NCBI RefSeq assembly: GCF_002775205.1
Contig: NC_036456.1
Coordinates: 21,696,968-21,760,967, forward strand
Origin: Xiphophorus maculatus
Lineage: Eukaryota; Chordata; Actinopteri; Cyprinodontiformes; Poeciliidae
DNA length: 64,000 bases
Reading direction: 5' to 3'
Below the pieces are notes generated by a model. That model saw only the letters and a program-made list of their open reading frames with translations. It was not told the DNA's origin and did no database searches. Below, piece after piece: positions 37,801 through 47,117 of this stretch. Made by a program: the position numbers and the translations under genes. Each line of letters starts with the position of its first letter. Position 1 is the stretch's first letter.

Positions 37801-40800
37801 CTCCGCATACGGAGGTGGAGATAATGCCTGTTTACTTGATTTGTGTTCAGAGTCGGTGGCAGCGTCCTGTTTTTTCTGTTCAAAGGCATGAGATATTCCC
37901 TGCCATGAAACTAGTATTTTTTCTCTCAGCCTGACCTCTCTCTCTGCTTTTTCTCTATCTTTTTTGCGGCCTATTTTATTGAAAACTCCTGCCTCTCCTT
38001 CTCTTTCCATAGTTTCAATTAATGCTTCCTTTGCGTCATTTATTCCGTCCAGCAAGTATTTTCCCAAAGGCTGCCTGTTTAGCAGGTCGCCTCCTTTCTC
38101 CCGCACCAGGGATCCCAAGCCTGTTTTCAGCTTTTCTTTTTCTCTCTTATTTTGATATTCGTCATGTTCTGCCAAATAGGTTATTAGCGCTTCTATTTGC
38201 TCACTGAGCGCAATCCATGGCCCGATGCCCCACTTTGGATCATATTTCTCCATGTCGACCTCCTGCGCCATATTCAAACCCAGAAATCACCTCTCCTCTT
38301 TCCTGCCTTTTTTTACTGCCTCGCACTGCGGCGAGGAAATCACACACAGCAGAAAGATTTTGCTCGCGCGGCGGCGAGAAAATCAAAGACCACAGATGAG
38401 ATAAAGAAACTTCCCACAGATTATAATCCCCGAATGTTTACCATGGTTTTAAAAGACATTGCAATAAACGAAGGAGAGTACATTTAAACACGCAAAGTCT
38501 GCTCAGCGGCAGACGTTTACATACACACAGCTGACAGACACACACACGGCTGACAGATACAAAGAAATGGATCCACGCTTTTCAGCTCCTATGATGTCCT
38601 CTTTTTTCACTTATTTTCTTCACTTATTTCTCTACAGAGGAACAGATCGCGATCAATCTTTATCTTATTCTCTTATCTTTTTCCTATGGTGGACCCCTCT
38701 CAACACTTTTGTGTTTTTTGAGCAAGTCACAGATTGGCTAACGCGTTCTTTTAGGGGGCAGCACTCCCCAAGGATAGAACCGACAAAACCTAGTCTTTCC
38801 TTTTCCCGCGTCCAGGAAAAGTCGGAGACGACCAGTTCTCACTACAGAGCCAATCGACCTTTTACTTTGACTATTAACTGTTTAAGTAACCTTAACCTTT
38901 TCTCCTATGAATAACTCGAAAGCCTTTAGACAAACAAATCAAAAGCAGTACGAACAACAGCTGACAATCGAACAATGGTTGACCACTTCAGACAACTCAG
39001 TAACACACAATATAACAGCAATCGATAGCTGGAATTCAGAGGTTTAAGAAGAATGCAACACCATCCACTGCTGATTTCTGGAATTTAGACAGTCCAACAG
39101 AAACAATGCTATGGTGTTTATTAAGGAAAATTTTCCTCACCTTATATTTGGGCCCAACACCAGAACACTGCCTCCGTCAGGCTGCGCCGGAACGGCCTGT
39201 TCAATCTCTGCTCGTGTCTCAGCACAAAACCATCCTCTGCTACCAATTGTTGAAAATGGATCAAAAATGTACCGCACACAGAGCAGAAAATCAGCCAGTA
39301 CAAGTAATCAGACTTTACTTATTTTATTCTTTTTTAGCGCTAAAAAAGGAGACGCTTACCCTTACAGACTAGGTGTGAATGTGACCGAGTCTATACATCA
39401 TCTGATCAAAAACGGGAAGATTCGTTTACTATACTACGGATGCACCTGGTGGTCATCTGATGCCTTACGTCATTTTATCAACTAAGTTTCTATTTCCTGG
39501 GAGACGGGAGTCTCTAAGTTTCTATTTCCTGGGAGACGGGAGTCTGAGGAGTTTCTATAGATGTTACAATTACAAAGGGCTTTTGTGTGAGAATATTAGT
39601 GTGTGAAAGCATGTGAATGTATTTGAGCTTGATAAGCGCCTCAACACGTCGAGGCATCATGGATCGGAAGTGAGAGACAGGAAGTGACTGTTTCTGTTTC
39701 CCAAGTTGTTTCTGTCAATATAGTCATGACTTGTACTTGTTCAAGTTAAGCTAATATGTCTGTGGAAGCAGCGGTGTTCACTAAAATGTGAACTAGTTAT
39801 CTTAACCAACCCACATCTTCTCCTTTCTGATGTGTTTGTTGGTTTGATCATGATCAACGTCAACCGAATTTACACAGCATGATTTATACCACTAAGACGA
39901 AGCAGCAAGACCTTTTACACTGGAGCAGATTTAAAACACCTAAAAGTCTAACTTGCCCGTTTTTTGAACATGCTAGGCTACATGATGTTTGGGGCGTTTT
40001 CTGCACAGCTACTAATGATTAAATGTGAGCCTTCTCCATAATGCAGTATTGACTGCCTCTTACTAATCTTTCCTATTTATGAAATATATGAATGTTAATA
40101 TTCTCATCTCGAAATCCAGAAAGACACAGAAAGCTGTCAGTCCTTATGACTGACAGCTGTATCGCTGTATCTTTCCTCATTAAAAGGTTTACAATAAAAT
40201 GAAAAGTTTGGTTTGCATCCTTGTCTGTTTGTGCTGCCGGCTGTGCAGCACCACTTGCAAACGGTCAATAGTCCATAATTCAGAAGCAATAAACTTCTGA
40301 GTCCTGAAGTTCGGCTTTAAGCATTGATCAGACTTTCCCTTCCTTCCTTCGCAGCTCGTCTTGTTGTGGATTTCAGCTCCTCTCAGCTTTTTGAAGGAAC
40401 CCGAGTGGCTCTGAAATGTGAGGCGGACGACGCCTCTGAAGGCTGGACCGTGAAGAGAAACACAACCAAACGGCTGTCAACGTGTGGAGAGGGCTGGGGG
40501 AAACGGACCAACTCCTCCTGCACCATCGAATTCCTCTTCGTACAGGATACTGGTCTGTACTGGTGTGAGTCCATGTCTGGATCCTCCAGCAGCAGCAGCA
40601 GCAGCATCCAGCTCTCTGTCTCTGGTAAGATCAGACTGTGGAGTTAGTGTTGCTGAAGCTGTGTGGAAATGGATGAAATGCTGTAGTTTGTCTCTGTGTT
40701 GAGGTGGATCAGTGATCCTGCAGAGTCCTGTCCTCCCTGTGATGGAGGGAGATGACGTCACTCTGAGCTGCAGAGCAAAGAATCCAACCCACAACCTCCC

Positions 40801-42481
40801 AGCTGCTTTCTATAAAGATGGCGTCTTCATCGGCAACGAGTCTTCAGGCAACCTGACCCTCCACCATGTTTCCAGCTCTGATGAAGGCCTCTATAAATGT
40901 AACATCAAAGGTCATGGAGAGTCTCTGTCCAGCAGGATCTCTGTCAAAGGTGAGAAAATACAAACAAAACACAGAAACATGAAAAACTACTGAGAGAAAA
41001 GAGATGAGGTGATGTTCTCAGTGAATAATGACAGTTTTCTTCTTGAAAATGTCACATTTTAAGTTTTTCTTGATAATCTAGAAGTCGTTGTGTTTCATAA
41101 GCCATACCTGAACTGGTGGATCCTTCAGGGTCCTCTGGATACCACAGACAGACCTGCTGATGTAGACAACACACGTTGTGATGTAGAACTGGAAGTGGAG
41201 CTGAGCCTCATCCTAAGAACTGAACTCTTCAATCAGACGGTTGAGAAGAAGTCAGGATGAAGGTTACTAACTGGAATCTACACCAATGTAACATTATGAT
41301 GGTAAATGGCCTGAATCTGAGCTTTATCAAGTTCAGAGGACTCCAAAGCACTTCACACTACATTCAGTCAGTCACACACTAGTGGTGATGAGCTACTGGT
41401 TAGTAGCCACAGCTGCCCTGATGCAGTCTGACTGAGGCCAGGCTGCACCGGCCCACTGACCAGCAGCCAGGCGGGTGAAGTGTTTTGTCCAAAGACACAA
41501 CAACAGAGATGGACGGAGCAAAGCACTGATGCTGGGATGAACTCCTACTACTGTCATCAACGGTTTAGTGACTGAGAGCAAATATCACTTCTTTGTGCCG
41601 GTTTGTTAAGACATTGCCCTGAAAGTTGAGGTTTGAAACTGTTAAAATAATCAACATGGAGGTTGTAACGTGTTTGCTGAGGCCCAAACTGTTTGGTGGA
41701 TGACTGAACCTGTAAACATCAGAACCTCTCAGCAGCTGCTGTGGGTTTTCCTGCTCTGCTGCAGTCGGGGCAGAACGAGTTCAGGCCAGCATGTAGCAAT
41801 ACTGAATTATTCTGACTCTTTTATTCCTTTAGTTTGATCAAGGTCTTCTCACTTGTTAGGATTTCCATCTAAGCCACTAATATGCGCAACATTGTCCAAC
41901 ATTGCACTGCCACACGTTAATAATCTCATGATTTAAAGAGATGTGGACAGTAGTTTCCCAAAGTGGTTCAATGAAGTCGCCGTTTTGAACCATTGATGAG
42001 GTCATGGGGGTCATACAGGCGAAGGCTGGCCTGCAGCGTCCAACCCAACCAATGAGCTGCTGTCTCTCAGATTCTAGATGAAGATCCTTCTCCATGTTGC
42101 CTCTCAGCTCCTGGTGAACGTTAATTTAAAAAGTGTTTTATTTACAGCTAAACCTCCAGTCACCCCGCCGTCCTCCGGAGCCGCGCCCTCCGCCTCGGGC
42201 CCAGTACAGCTCACATACACAGTGCTGCGCCACCTGGTGGTGTTCTGTCCATACTTCATCTCCACCATCATCCTGGTGTCGTTATATCAACCCAGACCAT
42301 TAGGTAACTCTTTATCTCTAATCAAAGATAAAACTCCTGACTCACAATAACATCTGAATTGACTCTTTTAACACTTTCTATGTCTTTGACAGCAGAAAAC
42401 AACCTGGAAAATTCTCCACCCACAGAGTCTGAGCAGGGAACAGAGGTCAAGGTCGAAATTACCACAAATAATTACGTGTAA
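28807..42481 (+). CDS. Third Fc-receptor-like Ig membrane protein (copy C), intron 2 holds a provirus
   Basis: Six exons: 28807-28834, 29016-29051, 40355-40624, 40704-40949, 42148-42303 and 42393-42481. Phases agree throughout and give 274 codons plus TAA. Exons 1 and 2 (signal peptide starting MQMVFLRLL) are 28 and 36 nt, the same sizes as in copies A and B. Exons 3 and 4 are two C2 Ig domains (CEADD...YWCES; SCRAKN...YKCNI). Exon 5 is a Pro/Ser stalk and transmembrane segment ([17 protein letters not shown]). Exon 6 is an acidic tail ending EITTNNYV. The 11.3 kb second intron contains an antisense endogenous retrovirus. The 3' part of exon 3, the 79-bp intron and the start of exon 4 are nearly identical to copies A and B while the first part of exon 3 is diverged. 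The signal-peptide assignment is inference from phase and exon size. Confidence 0.7.
29865..30035 (-). other. Exon-like block downstream of env
   Basis: On the minus strand a strong polypyrimidine tract and acceptor (GTGTTTTTTCTTGCAG) is followed at 30035 by a GC-rich open stretch of 57 codons, rich in Trp and Phe, stopping at 29865. The flanks are AT-rich. It could be a spliced accessory exon of the provirus or an unrelated exon. No homologue recognised and no donor identified. Confidence 0.3.
30135..32153 (-). CDS. env: Endogenous retrovirus envelope glycoprotein, open frame
   Basis: 672 codons with no stop. The ATG lies one base after the pol stop. Near the N-terminus (about residues 18-36) there is one hydrophobic segment, probably a long leader or signal. 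The surface part is Cys-rich with a CXXC (CVAC) motif near residue 287, as in gamma-type Env. A furin-type site RKKR sits near residue 438. The transmembrane subunit has a gamma-type immunosuppressive-domain-like stretch followed by CX6CC near 543-551, then a membrane anchor near 603-625 with a CGCCC cluster and a short tail. Known role of the family: receptor binding and membrane fusion. Whether this copy is expressed is unknown. It would be made from a spliced RNA using the donor near 39141. Confidence 0.85.
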   Translation of the reverse strand: MPPPARISMRQVLQTHPWYTAAVLGTISLVITWMVFSLEYIRVHGMNNTQTTLTSHRIVPRDIPSQHATDGSKRSSNNQQPVLTLNYYKGSDTAFKFDLCDIIDCGGNPLGWKSWEVYLCMSPNINRCYEACGNGWCPRCQLCPSWDGVTHYTGEWWTPTHSHLPSAQVNKVSFSRLHSHTDNPLILALHDVHKSVYDGNPYRMYIVLGVEASGRDPLKVILISLLTPPDSSPEINDSGFLDKQNGNVITFDYSKSTPADLLMLATGYTGTNLWLDWLTATVREHHMSNCVACAAGRPKMYTEPAPLIQSDVWGFNCMLSMTKMKQPSGCENLTALFPPVNNRTRVVPAIPDKDKYVCFNLTKGNVRVGQMEASWCKTTLPGHLIGTWARDGLFYLCGGSKLFARLEPTMRGVCAMVRLRAHVIMMGEKQPVEDSMSSRKKRSAFDLQANSPTYMDSIGVPRGVPDRYKLADQVAAGFESLLLLITPNKNVDRINYIHYNTLLLTNLTRDAVEGLAGQLAPTSLMAVQNRIAIDMILAEKGGVCAIFGDLCCVFVPNHTSPDGKVTKALEGLKALSKTMHEQSGVTNPLDQWFTNMFGKYKGIIISLLVSAATFFALLITCGCCCVPCLRSLAVRCITSTIEKGSSSDGNPPAYQMFSRRRQRTVKFQIARV
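32155..36189 (-). CDS. pol: Retroviral protease-reverse transcriptase-RNase H-integrase
   Basis: 1344 codons counted from the first Met. The frame is continuous with gag past the TGA, so the product is probably a Gag-Pol readthrough. Aspartic protease: DTG at residues 22-24, LLGRDLL near 84. Residues about 130-300 form an extra region before RT with HLTL at 175-178 and HISL at 238-241 (see findings). Reverse transcriptase: [12 protein letters not shown] and YVDD at 506-509. RNase H: FFTDGCC near 806 and YTDSAYV. Integrase: HHCC-type zinc site near 1020-1065, then D, D and E residues in [15 protein letters not shown] and [12 protein letters not shown]. All catalytic motifs visible are intact. 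Role of the family: maturation, reverse transcription and integration. Confidence 0.9.
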   Translation of the reverse strand: MGTADPMLSATLEGRETHFLVDTGATHSTLNFVSPLSLTSQTVSLTGFSGTEQSLPFTKPLTFTLGNQHLQHSFVSSPTTPVNLLGRDLLIKLGATIMCSVNGLIVSFPDGTSLPCANFHTDGQFLMQPVVSEYADIYWGLLTNLPSSSLLSTFMTWKPWILALRPYVSPADPPHLTLFYDRENTEWYQEAFLSSVEEKTWEVKTSDIFVAPGGVAAAVCLTEEQLKWYEMSEEAVPHISLSLHPEHQAKELGGMVKQSLAATDWVVTAAPGLSFSPSLDTYRISFSSSEQVELHHEQVSRHHGREKSDHPLAAQLITSMPTSLWAESPTDVGLVCCSPISFQVDSERPLWIPQYPHKPAAEQGIAETITGLIEAGVLEPSQSDWNTPILPVQKKGTGKYRMAHDLRAVNAVLKTKTVAVPNPYVSIAALTPSQQWYSCIDLANAFFCVPLAESCRDYFSFTFRGEQWRYTRLPQGFALSPGLFNQVLKDVLQDCPLPPQTTLIQYVDDLLLAAPTAETCVKATSLVLQHLHQAGFKVSKNKLQIARKQVSFLGRIISAGTTSMSPSHKQSILQHPKPSRVKDMLSFLGLTGYSRSYIPSYTDLTQPLRALVKEQGMRNLNNPLIWTTEAEQAFISLKQNMALAAELSLPDYTLPFFLDVSVTKMAVNGVLFQKKGGERKVLMYLSVMMDNMEKRHPPCTQHAAGIAKLIQKTAHIVMGHTLQVLTTHSVVAYVNSQSFTMTALRQQRLSKVLEAPNISFTHEGINMADCFADGEPHECAELVAKSEKVRPDLEATPLIGPEVRQFFTDGCCYRHQTQELRAGFAVVESTKAGFLTRKAERLEGTASAQRAEIKAVAEALKLAQGLQANIYTDSAYVAGTVHVELCQWMRGGFLTASGQPIKHEREIKELAEALLLPARVAVIKCKGHDLSDTLVAKGNQAADRAAKVAAGYKDFMMVCSSEEELRDKLTLEEVKRCQKGASPEEKNMWKHRGASETNGCWRGPDGRLILPPGRKQELFEEAHGVGHVGIKQMLHNLKEWWHPYMIDMVEHFVQNCEMCGQFNPKKTMNPPQGRFPPLTCPGKEVVLDFTDMINTVQGKRYLLVCVDAFTGWPEAWPAAREDSKTVIKCLINHYIPRHGFPERIRSDNGTHFKNKDLQTVEAHLGLKHRFGTVYHPQSQGKVERMNQNLKTKLAKICAQTKLNWVDALPLALMSIRCSVNSGTGLTPYEITTGQSFPGPRPPTQDPGDLQPLTRKDYFSQLQTLKKEWCRIQGERTERGTLTEPTTQWVWLKVIRRKWTEPRFTGPYQVLERTAHAVKLKTKGDTWYHWSQCAAAPEPATVTHT
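36217..38277 (-). CDS. gag: Retroviral Gag polyprotein
   Basis: 686 codons from ATG 38277, with a second Met two codons later, ending in TGA (36219-36217). The N-terminal region is acidic and basic by turns, followed by a Pro-rich part and a capsid-like region. The C-terminus has an Arg-Gly-rich stretch (residues about 600-620) and a single CCHC zinc knuckle (CX2CX4HX4C) near residue 628, as in gammaretroviral nucleocapsid. The downstream pol frame is the same frame, 27 nt on from the TGA to its first ATG, which argues for stop-codon readthrough, not frameshifting. Known role: particle assembly and RNA packaging. Confidence 0.85.
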   Translation of the reverse strand: MNMAQEVDMEKYDPKWGIGPWIALSEQIEALITYLAEHDEYQNKREKEKLKTGLGSLVREKGGDLLNRQPLGKYLLDGINDAKEALIETMEREGEAGVFNKIGRKKDREKAEREVRLREKILVSWQGISHAFEQKKQDAATDSEHKSSKQALSPPPYAENGAHSAKGIYPIINITEGTLAVEGAAAPPQSTPGGLSGARTPQWTILDQTPSTPNPMAWSQLNDTFVRSAQRLQNLCDRAEQMERGEIKSNSAKNVQIKMDANGTWVSEENLTDKTDELREVYHISCPLESMRSLGLHTAEGQHALVGSNTGAYPLLKNSTEGQKYVPFPLGDRDAIVDKLPSITAGGSLWLAELELLTSGMTLAMGDFRAIMSRCMSGMVMKEVEHAAGTQNVNNSTAVHQVMTPLARAIKKEFPLATTVPITKFEWDYTIDPKEYINKSAETWLKQTTINPKGPHTNLTEMFREAILRGVPEQVVDSIKNNPDLMGCEHVRWERHLLHHLLRAQDELKKKQSDTKDLENQLLKLQLQEAKQNVGKKRKDQMMVAAAVSGPSPQVSPTQTVTPNYMQNTNQYMGGPLPPSVYPYMYPQNRYGGPPRGGGWRGAGRGRRGMGRGRGVRGAWSQAGRRDVCYNCGSTGHWAYDCWVKEPAVPPQGQPGMIPHNPGVIPAPQGPGQYSQWNADPTQGNY
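39227..39245 (-). other. Primer binding site, initiator tRNA-Met
   Basis: These 19 bases read on the minus strand TGGTAGCAGAGGATGGTTT, a full match to the complement of the 3' end of vertebrate initiator tRNA-Met including CCA. It lies two bases after the LTR end. This is where minus-strand cDNA synthesis would start. Confidence 0.85.
39248..39646 (-). repeat. Retroviral 5' LTR (about 399 bp)
   Basis: On the minus strand it begins TGTTGA and ends TCAACA, a perfect 6-bp inverted terminal repeat, and abuts the primer site. U3 holds a direct repeat of about 28 bp (39482-39543, core TTTCTATTTCCTGGGAGACG on the plus strand), an enhancer-like duplication. An AATAAA polyadenylation signal lies near 39325. 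The left boundary is firm; the 39646 end rests on the TG start only. Confidence 0.7.
39647..40354. other. Intronic sequence between provirus and Ig exon
   Basis: No gene or named repeat seen. A Met-start hydrophobic stretch at 40199 ([13 protein letters not shown]) looks like a leader, but its possible donors do not give the phase 1 needed by the exon at 40355. Confidence 0.4.
41294..41580. repeat. Dispersed teleost repeat fragment
   Basis: It runs from GTAAATGGCCTGAATCTG through AGTCACACACTAGTGGTGATGAGCTACTG to GTGTTTTGTCCAAAGACACA. This order of blocks is familiar from a very common fish interspersed repeat. I cannot assign the superfamily. It lies in the intron before the transmembrane exon of receptor copy C. 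Confidence 0.55.
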
Positions 42482-42829
42482 ATGCAGAGATAATGTTCCT
42501 ATCAGACTGTGTCAGTTTCATATTCAGTTTATTAAGCTTTCATAGATATTGAAGAACGACGGAGTCCCAGAGTGAAATTCAGTGAAAGAGGTGAACAGAA
42601 CCTGGTACCAGAAGCCCATTAAAATGCTGTTTACATCGTTTTAAACTGTGTGATTGTGAGTGGGAATAAAAATAGCAGCAGGTATGTTGTTCCATATAAC
42701 ACAGTAGGAGTGTAACAGGTAAACCTTTATGGATGCAACTCAACTAAAACCCAAATGTTTAGAATTGTTTTTGAAAAGTGATCGATTACAAATTTATTGA
42801 TAGAACCTGAATTAATGTGGTGTTTTGAT

Positions 42830-42935
42830 TGTTGATTCTATGTTTCTTTGTGTTTCTGTGTTTGTAATGATGTAAAGCTCTTTGAAATGCCTTGCTGATG
42901 AAATTTGCTATACAAATAAAATTAGATTGAATTTT
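42830..42935 (+). mobile_element. LINE 3' end fragment
   Basis: TAAAGCTCTTTGAAATGCCT ... CTATACAAATAAAATTAGAT followed by TGAATT. It is related to the 3' end of the LINE at 21290-21360 (read on the other strand). It sits in or just past the 3' UTR of receptor copy C and may supply a polyadenylation signal. Confidence 0.65.
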
Positions 42936-43092
42936 GAAGCCTCCCTTTGTTCTGAAGGGGAAACTTTGTTCCTTCTAACATATCAGAGATTGTAAATATA
43001 AAAGGCAGATTTATATTTAAAGGAGAAAACCTCAGAAGGATAGTTTCTTAATTAACTGTATTATGAGAATAACACAATATCATCTGCATAGA

Positions 43093-43317
43093 GCAGCGGT
43101 GGTCCTGGTGCTGGAGGTCCGGTGTCCTGCAGCTCTTAGACGTCTCCCTGGTCCAACACACTTGAATCCAACAGCTGCATCACTTCCTAAGTGCCGTCAG
43201 GTTCTCCAGGTTCTGCTAACGACCTCAGGATTTGACTCAGATGTGTTGAAGTAGAGAAATATTTAAAAGTTGCAGGACAGCAGGCTGGATCTGAGAACCC
43301 TGATCTACAGGATGTGA
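43093..43317. mobile_element. Possible non-autonomous DNA transposon (hAT-like MITE)
   Basis: About 225 bp with imperfect inverted ends: CAGCGGTGGTCCTGG...GTCCTGCA on the left against the reverse complement of TGCAGGACAGCAGG...GAACCCTG on the right. The internal part ATGTGTTGAAGTAGAGAAAT resembles a common fish repeat. The target duplication is not convincing. Confidence 0.45.
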
Positions 43318-46300
43318 ATGTTTTACACCTTAATGAATCTCAGAAACAAGTTAACTATGTCTAGCATAAAAAACATTTACCACGTTATTGATATTATGAG
43401 AATAAAAATGTTTTTAAGATGCATTCCTCTAATTTATTTTATGAAATTAGCAAATTAGTCTCCCTTAAAAAGAAAATCCACAGGCGACGGATTTTACAGA
43501 ATAGTAATTAAAACTTAATCAGAAAGATGTGAATTTTTATTACATATTGATTTTACCTGCATCATGTCTAAATAAAACATTTCAACAAGCTCTTTACAAA
43601 CTGGATATATTTGAAGTTGTGTCTTACAACACAATGTGTTTAAGCTCCTAAATTATTTATGTTGAATTATATTAATATCTAAAATACCCTGGAGTCATGT
43701 GCAAGAGATCTACAGTACAGAAGAAGAAAAGCAGCTGGAGAAAAATAATCATGATTATTTGTTTAGAACATTTCAGCAACAGCAGTTCAGCGTTTTACAC
43801 CAGAAAACACAAAAATAAAGTCAGAAAAACATCAAACAGTCACCAAATGAAAACCAGCAGCAAACATTACATTTTAACGAGTTAATCATCCAGACACATC
43901 AAATATGTTGAGAATGTTTCAGTTATTATGGTTCAAAAGCAGGCAGGATTCTGATTCAAACATTTACTAAGCAGGTTATTGCAACTAAAGGAATACAGAT
44001 TTTTATGGGAGCCATTTGTAAAGTTACATAATTAAACATTAAAAGCAATAATTTGGCTTATTTAACAAAAAAAAATATGAATATTTTGTTCTGACCAGAA
44101 GTTTAGTCACCAAGTTACATATTTAGCTTCAGATAAGTATTGATGAAGTTCTTTGTAATTGCCAAAAATTCAACTCCAAACTAAATATTTAGTGTTTTAA
44201 AGTTTGGTGACGTTATGTAAACTGAGTGAACACGTGACCCACTGACAGCCAATGAGCATGCAGCTTCTCAGACAGAAGTTGTTTTGCTTTATTTTGACAC
44301 ATTTACACATCTACTCAGTTATTTACACTCATTTACATGTTCTGCTCTCGGTTCAAATGACCAGCAGAGGTAAAACTCGGAGCTGGTTCCGGTGACCCAG
44401 ACAGCAGGCAGAAGGCCGAGCAGAGTGTAATTTTCAGGGAAGCCATCGGAGACGGTTCCTGAGGGAGAACCCAGCAGAACAGCAGACAGCAGGGGCAGAA
44501 AGGCGCCGCTCGCAAAATCAAACACAGTCCGGATAGTTCGGCTTATTGGTCCGTTTAATGAACAAAACCAGCTTCCCCAAACATTCATGACCAACGACCC
44601 GTGGCGACGAGGTCCAATAATTAAACAAACCGAACCGAACCCGCCCGGTACCGGCTGCCCACCGGCTTCCTGCCATTTAACATAGAATCACCTCCCGCGT
44701 CACGTAAAAACCACCAGAATCATCGAGAAAAGGTCCAAAAAGCCAAACCGGTACCGCTGCTGATAGAGAGAGCAGCGACCTCCTCTCAGACCCGGCTCGT
44801 CATGACCCTGGGGCCGAAAGCAGACACGTCTTCCGCTGGGTCGGCTGGCGCTGCCGCCCCCTGGTGGCCAGGAGGAGAAAAACCAGGCCAACAAAACAAG
44901 GTTAAACTTCTCTTTATTTACCATTTTATTATTAAATCACACATATTTTTAAAACATTTACAGAGCATTATTTAGTATTTTACATTTCTCTTCAACTAGT
45001 TAACAACATTTATACTTTTTACACAATATCTGATACGTTTTTGTATCAGAAAAAAAGAAAAAAGAAAAAGCAGTTCCTTTCATTGAAATGTGAAAAGTTG
45101 TAATTCAGGCTAATTAATAATTGTTCCAGTAAAGGCAGGTCGAATCAGGTGGGTCTTTAGATTTAAATAAAACAGTCACAGATGGAACAGAAGTTCAAAC
45201 ATCTGGTTAATAAAAAAGAACTTATTGAATTGTTTTACAGAAACGATCAGATTTTTAATGACTACCTCCACGATGTAACTCCCATCATCCGCCACCAGGT
45301 GGAGCTACAACGTGTCTGCTGATCTCCACCCGGAGTTCAGACTTTTTCCAAGTCCGAGTTAAGTCAAGTCTTTAATAATTCATATGATCATTTTACACAG
45401 CTTTAATAATTTTACTTAAAGTGTTTTTACATTTTAGCACCAAAATGTTTTCGTAGAAAGAAAAACTGCTGTAATGCGTGGAGCCTGCAGCAGGGGGCGC
45501 TACTGAATGTTTACCAGAAAACTTTAAACATTAATATGAAATCAGAAACCCTCCTCATCTTGTTGGTCTACTGTTTATCCTCCTCATATGACGTCACGTG
45601 ATCGTCAGCAGAAAGCAGAGAAGAAGAGGAGCCTTTTAGTAATTACAGGAGGGAACCGGCTGTAAATCACAGGCTGAGTCCATAAACCCAGGAATCCAGA
45701 TGTGTTCTGGTTCTGTTCAGCAGATGTTTGACATGAATCATCAGGAAGTCCCGCCCTCCTGCTGCGTCACAACCACCAGCTGCATTTACCCTCTGAATCC
45801 CTGGTAGTTTCATCTGTTTAACAAAATATTTATTAATAAATCATAAATATAAGCTTTAAACCAGCAAGAACCCAAAACTCAATCAATTTAATATTTATAT
45901 CTGTTTTTTTAACTATATAAACATTAAATAAAGATATTGTATCAGTTATTCATCAGGTAAATGAATAAAAATTAAAATTTGACTCATCTATCATCACAAT
46001 TCAATAAATAACTAAATTATCAAAATAATATTAGTTACACAACCAGCCAATCACCTTGTTTTAGCAGCGTTAGCCCCGCCCACCCAGGTAAAGCAGACAA
46101 ATAATATAAAAACAGGATTATAAAATGATTGTAAACATGCTGATGTAAAATATTTTTATCATGATGAATTCAAAACTTGTTTCATGATTTTTGCTTCAAT
46201 TTGTTTATTAGAAATTATAAAAATGTTGATTAGGGATAAATGTTTGCATTTGTATTGCATTTACTAATTTAATTAGTAAACACCATTTATTTAGCTATTA

Positions 46301-46400
46301 TTATATAAAATACATAAATTTGAGGTAAAATATGAATATAAACCACCAGATTTGCTCAGATTTATATTCACTGTGAGAGAAAATCTGATTAAAAAGAGAA
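43318..46400. other. Mostly AT-rich intergenic DNA
   Basis: It separates the 3' end of receptor copy C from the 3' end of nephronectin. The only notable part is a GC- and CpG-richer block at about 44360-44880 with one candidate small reading frame (listed separately). Confidence 0.45.
44319..44594 (-). CDS. Candidate 91-residue reading frame, unknown
   Basis: A minus-strand frame of 91 codons with a hydrophobic middle and aromatic-rich C-terminal part (EFYLCWSFEPRAEH). A GC-rich, CpG-containing block lies upstream, and an AATAAA signal follows 26 nt beyond the stop (plus strand 44288-44293). An overlapping second frame also has a leader-like start (MASLKITLCSAFCLLSG at about 44482), so the call is weak. 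No homologue recognised. Confidence 0.2.
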   Translation of the reverse strand: MVMNVWGSWFCSLNGPISRTIRTVFDFASGAFLPLLSAVLLGSPSGTVSDGFPENYTLLGLLPAVWVTGTSSEFYLCWSFEPRAEHVNECK

Positions 46401-46405
46401 ACAGG

Positions 46406-46432
46406 TTTATTGCTTCACAAACAGCTTTTATT
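46406..46432 (-). terminator. Polyadenylation signals, probable nephronectin 3' end
   Basis: Two AATAAA signals on the minus strand (TTTATT at 46406-46411 and 46427-46432 in the given strand) lie about 700 bp downstream of the nephronectin stop codon. They imply a 3' UTR of roughly 0.7 kb. Confidence 0.45.
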
Positions 46433-46856
46433 TACATAAACATTGAATATTACAGTAAACTTTTATGAATAAACATGATTTAATGCAGATTATTTAACAA
46501 TGTTTTACCATCTGGGTTGAAAACTGTAAACATCAATAATCTGTAATTATTAATTTATTGGGATTATCAGCAGATTATTTCATTTCTAAGTTATAAATCT
46601 GGTCTGCTGTTTGGAAATATGTTTAAATAAATAAAATGTATCGATGGGAGCTCAGTCACAGTAACTCATCATATTTCATCCCAACAGGAACCAGAACCAA
46701 AACAGGGCGGGACTTAAAATCACCATGGAAACAGCAGAGGCAGTGAGGCGTTAAGGCGGAGTCTGTTCAGGTTTTACTCCACCTGTAAACGGCTTCATCA
46801 CCTGAGGCAGTAAGAAAACGCCTCGGCCTCAACGACCGCTGGCGGCTCCTCCCCAC

Positions 46857-46968
46857 AGCTTCCTGCTGACCTCAGGTCACTCTGAGGTCACTCTGAGGTC
46901 AGACAGAGTGACCTCAGGTCATTCTGAGGTCACTCTGAGGTCACTCTGAGGTCACTCTGAGGTCAGAT
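46857..46968. repeat. 13-bp tandem repeat
   Basis: CTCTGAGGTCACT-type units are repeated in two runs separated by an inverted copy (CAGAGTGACCTCAGG), inside the probable nephronectin 3' UTR. The array can fold back on itself. Confidence 0.8.
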
Positions 46969-47117
46969 GGAGGCGACATTTTAAAAGTAACGCAAACAAC
47001 CAAACCAAAACAAAACAATCTGATCTGAGCATCGAGGTCTGCAGCCAGAGATGGAAAAGTTTTTAACCAGTTAGAAAATAGCAGACCGCCCCTTTAAATG
47101 AGATCCCAGTGATGATG

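Larger units (their letters stand above)
30135..39646 (-). mobile_element. Endogenous retrovirus (gamma/epsilon-like), antisense in receptor intron, 3' LTR not found
   Basis: Order on the minus strand: LTR 39646-39248, primer binding site 39245-39227, leader of about 950 bp with a splice donor (ATATAAG|GTGAGG at about 39141), gag, pol in the same frame after a TGA, env. All three frames are open. Pol motifs and CX6CC Env place it with class I (gamma/epsilon-like) vertebrate retroviruses. No second copy of the LTR is seen below 30135, so the 3' end is deleted, rearranged or misassembled. Its antisense orientation relative to the host gene is the usual tolerated state for intronic proviruses. 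Confidence 0.85.

Noticed and set aside
39147-39163. Alternative primer binding site TGGTGTTGGGCCCAAA on the minus strand
   Set aside because: It has no LTR end next to it and no tRNA match I recognise; the site at 39227-39245 fits both.
40199-40285. [13 protein letters not shown] as the leader exon of receptor copy C
   Set aside because: No donor gives phase 1 for the exon at 40355; the exons at 28807 and 29016 fit in size, phase and sequence type.
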